Below are positions 59,468-64,000 of a stretch of DNA of 64,000 bases, one piece after another. How positions within the stretch are numbered: position 1 is the stretch's first letter; the number at the start of each line of letters is the position of its first letter. Position numbers and translations under genes: made by a program. Where the stretch lies: positions 36,363 to 100,362 of the forward strand of contig NZ_JAUZED010000002.1 of assembly GCF_030705415.1 (NCBI RefSeq), written 5' to 3'. Source of the DNA: Curtobacterium sp. A7_M15. GTDB lineage: Bacteria > Actinomycetota > Actinomycetes > Actinomycetales > Microbacteriaceae. The notes beneath the pieces are model-generated. The model was not told where the DNA came from. It did not search any database and was given only the letters and a program-made list of their open reading frames with translations.

Positions 59468-61113
59468 CAGGCGGTCTCCTTGACGGGGGAGGGATCGGCG
59501 GAGGAGTCGACGGGGGAGGAGGGAGCGGGATCGACCAGGCTCGCGACGACGGCCGCCGCGATGACGTCGCGGTCGATCCGGTCCCCGGTGAGCACGTCGT
59601 GCACGCGGCCGTGGGCGAGGACCACGACCCGGTCGCACATCTGCGCGAGCTGGTCGTAGTCGGTCGAGGCGCAGAGGATCGAGACGCCCTGGTCGGCGGT
59701 CCGGCGGAGCATCGAGAAGATCGCGGCGCGGGCGCCGACGTCGATGCCCTGCGTCGGTTCCTGGAGCAGCACGAGCCGCGGGTCGTCCTGCATCCACTTC
59801 GCGAGGACGGCCTTCTGCTGGTTGCCGCCGGACAGCGTGCCGAACAGTGCGGACGGGTCGGCGGGCCGGACGTCCCAGTCGCGGACGAGGGCCTCGACGT
59901 GCGACCGCTCCCGCGCCGGCGACAGGCCGAGCAGTCCGCGGAGCTTCCCGAGCACGGGCAGCGTCACGTTCTGTTCGACGGACAGGGTCAGGGCACCGCC
60001 CTCACGCTTGCGGTCGGCGGGGACGTACACGACCCCGCGGGCGATCGAGGTCGCCGGGCTGGCGGCACGGAGGTCGACCGTGGCATCACGGACCGTGAGG
60101 GTCCCGGTCGCCGCCCGTGCGCCGTACAGGCCGGGCAGCACGTCCTCGACGCCCGAGCCGGCGAGCCCGGTGATGCCGACGACCTCGCTGTCCGCGACGT
60201 CGAACGAGAGCCCGTCGACGACACCGGTCCGGAGGTCCCGCACGGCCACGACCGCATCGCCCGTGGTGGCGGGACGGCCACTGCGTGCGGCCGCGTCCTC
60301 CAGCCCTCGGCCGACGATGAGCGAGACGAGCTCGTCGGCGGTCGTGGTCGCGGTGTCGCGGTGCGCCTGGACCCGACCGGCCCGGAGGACCGTGACGCGG
60401 TCGGCGTGCTCGAGGACCTCGGACATGTCGTGGGACACGAGGAGGGCCGACGTGCGGCCGTCGGACACCAGGTCCTTGACGACGCGGAAGAGCAGATCCG
60501 CGTCCTCCTTCGGCAGGAACACGGTCGGTTCGTCGAGCACGATGAGCGCCCGGTCGTCACCCAGCTCGGCGACCGCCCGCAGGATCGCGACGAGTGCCTT
60601 CTGCGTGTCCGTCAACTCCTCGATCCGGGCGCGCGGGTCGATCTCCACGCCGTAGCGGGCGAAGAGCTCCGCGGCGGCCCGGTGCTCGGCGCCCCAGCGG
60701 ACGAACGGTCCGCGGCCGGCGACGACCGTGGCGAGCCGGAGGTTCTCGGTCACGCCGAGCGAGGGCACGAGGGCCAGGTCCTGGTGGACGAAGCTGATGC
60801 CGACGCGGCGGAAGTACCCGGGAGGCACCGGCAGCGGGAGCCGGGAGCCGCGGACCTCGATCGTCGCCCCTGCGTCCGGCGCGTAGGTGCCCGACAGGAT
60901 CTTGATGAGGGTCGACTTGCCGGAGCCGTTCTCGCCGAGCAGCGCGTGCACCTGGCCCGGACGGACCTCGAGTTCGACGTCGTCGAGTGCGGTGAGCCCG
61001 CCGAACCGCTTGGTGAGGCCGGTGATCCGCAGGACGGGTGCGGTGGTCGCACCGACCTCGGCGACCGCAGCGGACGCTGCGGGGCTGCGCCGTGCCTCCC
61101 GGGTGGCGCTCAC
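59467..61113 (-). CDS. Double ABC ATPase, RbsA type
   Basis: The 548-residue protein has two ATPase halves. The first has Walker [10 protein letters not shown] (near 60), an atypical signature region [16 protein letters not shown], and Walker [10 protein letters not shown]. The second has no Walker A but has [14 protein letters not shown] and [17 protein letters not shown]. This is typical of RbsA/MglA-type double ATPases. GTG 61113 overlaps the binding-protein stop. It powers the import of the bound substrate. Confidence 0.86.
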   Translation of the reverse strand: MSATREARRSPAASAAVAEVGATTAPVLRITGLTKRFGGLTALDDVELEVRPGQVHALLGENGSGKSTLIKILSGTYAPDAGATIEVRGSRLPLPVPPGYFRRVGISFVHQDLALVPSLGVTENLRLATVVAGRGPFVRWGAEHRAAAELFARYGVEIDPRARIEELTDTQKALVAILRAVAELGDDRALIVLDEPTVFLPKEDADLLFRVVKDLVSDGRTSALLVSHDMSEVLEHADRVTVLRAGRVQAHRDTATTTADELVSLIVGRGLEDAAARSGRPATTGDAVVAVRDLRTGVVDGLSFDVADSEVVGITGLAGSGVEDVLPGLYGARAATGTLTVRDATVDLRAASPATSIARGVVYVPADRKREGGALTLSVEQNVTLPVLGKLRGLLGLSPARERSHVEALVRDWDVRPADPSALFGTLSGGNQQKAVLAKWMQDDPRLVLLQEPTQGIDVGARAAIFSMLRRTADQGVSILCASTDYDQLAQMCDRVVVLAHGRVHDVLTGDRIDRDVIAAAVVASLVDPAPSSPVDSSADPSPVKETA

Positions 61114-62291
61114 TTCGCCCGACCCCAGATCTCCTCGTACCCGGACTTGTACGCGTCGCCGTAGCCCTTGCTCGGCGCCGGCGGGGTCCCCGCTTCGTCG
61201 ACGTTGTCCTTCGTGAAGACCTTCAGCGGGGTCTTCTCGTCGCCGTCCTCGATGATCGGGCTGTCGGTCAGGATGCGGCCGGCCTGGTCGAGCGTGGCGT
61301 AGGCGAGCCATTCCATGTTCTCGCCGATGTCCATCGTCATGACGTTGCCCTCCTGCAGGATCTTCATCACCGCAGGCGTCCCGTTGTACGAGGACGTGAA
61401 CACCTGGCCGGTCTTGCCGGCCGCCGTCACCCCGGCCTCGACGAAGAGGGCCATCGAGTCGTACACGGGCAGGACGTAGTCGAGGTTCGGGTCCGACTGG
61501 ATCGCGGACTGCACCGTCGACGAGATCTTCGTCGCCCAGTCGGCGACCGGCACGTTCGTCACCTTCACCTTGCAGCCCGAGCAGTACTCGTCGAACTCCT
61601 CCTGCATGGCCTTGACGATGCCGTCGGACGGCGGGACCTCCGACGAGGTGATGATGAGCACGTCGCCCGCACCCTTCGTCTCCTTGATCGCCCAGTCGGC
61701 GTTGAGCTTCGCCGCCTCGTGGAAGGGCGCGGTCACCTGGGCGGCGACGAGGTCCTGCAGCTGGTCGGGGAGCGCCTCACCCGTCTGGTACGTGTGGCTG
61801 ATGAGCACCGGGATCCCGGCGGCCTTCGCGCGCTTGAGGGCCGGGACGATGAGCTCACCGTTGACGCCCTGCGCGAGGACGATGATGTCCGCTCCGCGGC
61901 TGATCGCCTGGTCGATGCCGGCGGACTGCTCGGTCGGCGTGCCCTGGTTCGTGTACTCGATCCACTTCGCGCCGTACGACTCCGCCAGCGCCTTCCCGGC
62001 TTCGTCGACCGAGACGATGAACGGCACGGCCGAGGAGTTCGGGATGTTGAAGATCGTCTTGCCGGCGATCTTCGACATGTCGAACGGCTTGCCCTCGAAG
62101 GTGAACTCCGGGTCGACGCTCGCGGCCGTGATCTGGCTCGTGGCGTGCTCGACCCCGGCGGAGTCGTCGGCCGAGCCGCTCGAGGCCGACGAGGTGGCGG
62201 AGCAGGCGGACAGGAAGAGCACGCCGGACAGGGCGGCGGCGAGGATCGCGGGACGAGCGAGCCGTGTTCGGGTGGGTGCGGGGGACGACAT
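61110..62291 (-). CDS. ABC substrate-binding lipoprotein, ribose type
   Basis: The 393-residue protein has a lipoprotein signal (AILAAALSGVLFLSACS) and a periplasmic-binding-protein fold of the RbsB/LsrB type (IFNIPNSSAVPFIVSVDEAGKAL, DQAISRGADIIVLAQGVNGELI, AAGIPVLISHTYQTG, LDYVLPVYDSMALFVEAG). Asp and aromatic residues line the cleft as in nucleoside and sugar binders. It is the first gene of the import half of the cluster. GGAGG lies ten bases before ATG 62291. Confidence 0.86.
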   Translation of the reverse strand: MSSPAPTRTRLARPAILAAALSGVLFLSACSATSSASSGSADDSAGVEHATSQITAASVDPEFTFEGKPFDMSKIAGKTIFNIPNSSAVPFIVSVDEAGKALAESYGAKWIEYTNQGTPTEQSAGIDQAISRGADIIVLAQGVNGELIVPALKRAKAAGIPVLISHTYQTGEALPDQLQDLVAAQVTAPFHEAAKLNADWAIKETKGAGDVLIITSSEVPPSDGIVKAMQEEFDEYCSGCKVKVTNVPVADWATKISSTVQSAIQSDPNLDYVLPVYDSMALFVEAGVTAAGKTGQVFTSSYNGTPAVMKILQEGNVMTMDIGENMEWLAYATLDQAGRILTDSPIIEDGDEKTPLKVFTKDNVDEAGTPPAPSKGYGDAYKSGYEEIWGRAK

Positions 62292-62930
62292 CGGTCGAGG
62301 ACCTCCAGGACGTGGTGCGGGGACGGGTGACAGGTGCGGGTACTGCCGGTGCTGCGGGTACGCCGAACACCCCGCGGCGCGGGGTGGGTGTGACGACGAA
62401 GGGCGTTTCGTCACGTCGGGGTGGGAGAGCGCTCCGCCGGGGGCGATGCGTCGGGGATGACGGGGCCGCTCCGGTGGGGCTGATGCGAATGTAACGGGCA
62501 GCCGACCGCCAGCGGGCGCCGGGGGGTAACGGTCCTGTTAGGCGTTTGTTTCGCCGGTGTTAGGCCACCGTCACCGCGGCGTCGGGGAGCCGCCGCGGCG
62601 CACCGTTCCGGGGTCGTCGATCGCGCCGCCCCAGCCCGCGACGGCGGGGATCCGCGCGTCCGTGCGGCGGCGTCGCCCGGGCGAAACACCCCGGAAGCAA
62701 TCGCGCCGACTTCCGGTAACGCGTCTCTCACAAGTCGACTGCCCACCGGGCGGACGGCGCTGGCGGAATGCGCCGGGCCGGTCCAGCGCGGCGCCCGCTG
62801 ACCAGGACATTCCGCGGGGTGCGGCCCGGGTGCCCTGGCGTAACCCATCCGATACGGCCGCGCCACGGAGGCGAAACGAACGACGGATGGACTGCACTCG
62901 CACACCGTCCCCGACCGCAGGAGCAGTCCG
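62292..62930. promoter_or_regulatory. Divergent control region of the RutA-like cluster
   Basis: A 639-base gap between the divergent binding-protein and flavin reductase genes. It contains two TGTTAGGC copies (62536-62543 and 62558-62565, 22 bases apart), several GTAAC motifs (62525, 62718, 62838 regions), and the hairpin CCCCGCGGCGCGGGG near 62369. CGCAGGAG precedes the ATG at 62931. No open frame there looks like a gene. The repeats are candidate sites for the TetR or GntR regulator. Confidence 0.45.
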
Positions 62931-63446
62931 ATGATCACCACCGTCGTCGCCGGCAACCCCAAGCCGGCATCGCGGACGCTCGACGCGGCGACGGTCGTGC
63001 TCGACCGCCTCACCGGTCGAGCGCCCGACCACGTCGTCGACGTGGTCGAGCTCGGCCCGGGCCTGCTCGGGTGGGGCGACGACGCCGTGTCCGACGCGGT
63101 GCGGACCGTCGCCACGTCGGACCTCGTCGTCGTCGCGTCGCCCACGTTCAAGGCGACCTACACCGGCGTCCTCAAGCTCTTCCTCGACCAGTTCGGCACC
63201 GGTGACGGACTCGCCGGGGTCGTCGCCGTCCCGCTCATGCTCGGTGCCGGCCCCGCGCACGCCCTCGCACCCGAGGTCTTCCTCAAGCCCGTGCTCGTCG
63301 AGCTCGGCGCGACCGTCCCGGCTCCGGCCCTGTACCTCAACGACAAGCAGTACTCCGAGCCCGCATCGACCGACGTCTGGCTCGCCCGGTGGCGCGACGT
63401 CGTCCTCGGCGCGGCCGCGAGCCTCCAGGAAGGAACCCGCTCATGA
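62931..63446 (+). CDS. NADPH-dependent FMN reductase (flavodoxin fold)
   Basis: The 171-residue protein has the flavodoxin-like start [18 protein letters not shown], the FMN contact [26 protein letters not shown] and a following loop typical of NADPH-dependent FMN reductases such as SsuE. It should supply reduced flavin to the RutA-type monooxygenase. Its ATG at 62931 has CAGGAG upstream. Its TGA overlaps the ATG of the next gene as ATGA. Confidence 0.84.
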   Translation: MITTVVAGNPKPASRTLDAATVVLDRLTGRAPDHVVDVVELGPGLLGWGDDAVSDAVRTVATSDLVVVASPTFKATYTGVLKLFLDQFGTGDGLAGVVAVPLMLGAGPAHALAPEVFLKPVLVELGATVPAPALYLNDKQYSEPASTDVWLARWRDVVLGAAASLQEGTRS

Positions 63447-63946
63447 TCAGCCCCTACTCGACCGAGGCCCCCGACCTCACCGCCCTCCGCCAGGCGTTCT
63501 CCGGCTTCCCCTGCGGCGTCGCGGCGCTCGCCGCCGTCGTCGACGACGAGCCCACCGTGCTCGTCGCCTCGTCGTTCACCGTGGGGGTGTCGCAGGACCC
63601 GCCACTCGTGATGTTCGCAGTCCAGCACACGTCCTCGACGTGGCCGGTGCTGCGCGCGGCGGACACGATCGGCGTCTCGATCCTCGGCGAGGGGCACGCG
63701 CAGGTCACCCGGCAGCTCGCGTCGAAGGACAAGTCGGTGCGGTTCGTCGGCGTCGACACGACCGTCTCCGAGTCAGGGTCGGTGTTCCTCGAGGGTGCTC
63801 CGATCTGGCTCGAGTGCGCCGTCGAGCACACCTACCCGGCCGGCGACCACGACATCGTCGTGCTGCGGGTCCTCGGCCTCATGTCGGACTTCGCGCACAG
63901 CCCGCTGGTCTGGCACCGGTCCGCCTTCGCGACGCTGAGCGCCTGA
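63443..63946 (+). CDS. Flavin reductase-like (RutF type) protein
   Basis: The 167-residue protein has [55 protein letters not shown] and ends in [11 protein letters not shown], the pattern of the flavin reductase domain of HpaC and RutF. RutF supplies FMNH2 to RutA in E. coli. The paired FMN reductase upstream makes two reductases of different folds for one monooxygenase, so one may act on a different flavin pool. ATG 63443 overlaps the preceding TGA. Confidence 0.84.
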   Translation: MISPYSTEAPDLTALRQAFSGFPCGVAALAAVVDDEPTVLVASSFTVGVSQDPPLVMFAVQHTSSTWPVLRAADTIGVSILGEGHAQVTRQLASKDKSVRFVGVDTTVSESGSVFLEGAPIWLECAVEHTYPAGDHDIVVLRVLGLMSDFAHSPLVWHRSAFATLSA

Positions 63947-63958
63947 GCGCGCTGACGC

Positions 63959-64000
63959 CGGACGGGAGGCGCGGTGCGGGTGAGCAGATCTGCTCACCCG
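63959..64000. terminator. Hairpin terminator cut by the window end
   Basis: GGACGGGAGGCGCGG starts at about 63960 and is followed by a perfect palindrome at 63977-64000 (CGGGTGAGCAGA then its complement). The expected right arm of the outer stem lies beyond the window. Confidence 0.6.

Noticed and set aside
1..64000. CRISPR array, insertion sequence, prophage, tRNA or rRNA genes
   Set aside because: No regularly spaced repeats with unique spacers, no transposase or integrase frame, no phage structural gene, and no tRNA cloverleaf or rRNA sequence were found by reading both strands.

Overview
The window is a roughly 70% GC actinobacterial chromosome segment. Family content, heavy use of GTG starts, leaderless-looking starts and repeated hairpins built on GACGGGAGGCGCGG suggest Microbacteriaceae, most likely Curtobacterium or a close relative. 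The genus is an inference; no rRNA marker gene is present. I saw no tRNA, rRNA, CRISPR array, transposase or phage structural gene.

Layout. (a) 1-5.2 kb: a lower-GC anti-phage-type island with a TIR-like effector cut by the window edge, an OLD-type ATPase/TOPRIM nuclease and a Shedu (SduA) nuclease, plus small or broken genes between them. (b) 5.3-8.9 kb: small membrane and PRC-barrel proteins, two decayed genes (one an SdpI-family gene with an in-frame TGA), and a PLDc_N / serine hydrolase / membrane protein operon. (c) 8.9-12 kb: mesX-mesD, an oxygen-dependent folate-independent methionine synthase pair, divergent from a LysR regulator across an inverted repeat. (d) 12-18.6 kb: GH20 hexosaminidase, membrane proteins, DinB, DUF2510, a secreted SGNH hydrolase, a secreted Cys-rich protein with a translationally coupled two-helix membrane protein, and a frameshifted alpha/beta hydrolase. 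(e) 18.7-25.3 kb: a LacI-controlled beta-galactoside uptake operon (binding lipoprotein, two permeases, GH42 beta-galactosidase). (f) 25.3-31.3 kb: three TetR-type regulators with their SDR or amidohydrolase targets, an esterase and an acetyltransferase. (g) 31.3-32.4 kb: a second secreted protein / membrane protein pair and a 46-residue membrane protein. (h) 32.4-35.6 kb: DUF6421, SDR and threonine aldolase in one overlapping operon. (i) 35.8-51 kb: mixed metabolism, including a beta-helix secreted protein, phospholipase D, Nudix hydrolase, SDR/LysR pair, amine oxidase divergent from an APC permease, a lipoprotein and a YeiH-type transporter.

(j) 51-64 kb is the most interesting block. A long chain of minus-strand genes, mostly overlapping by 1 to 4 bases, encodes a ribose-type ABC importer, a RutA-type flavin monooxygenase, a nitrilase-family amidohydrolase, an amidase-signature enzyme, an MFS exporter, an isochorismatase-fold cysteine hydrolase, and TetR and GntR regulators. 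Two flavin reductases are transcribed divergently from the same control region. This reads as a complete import, ring-opening and stepwise deamidation pathway for an N-heterocycle. It resembles the Rut uracil pathway but lacks RutC, RutD, RutE and the RutG permease; the substrate is not known.

Many genes end in closely related hairpins (GACGGGAGGCGCGG paired with CCGCGCCTCCCGTC). They act plausibly as terminators but are conserved in sequence as well as structure.
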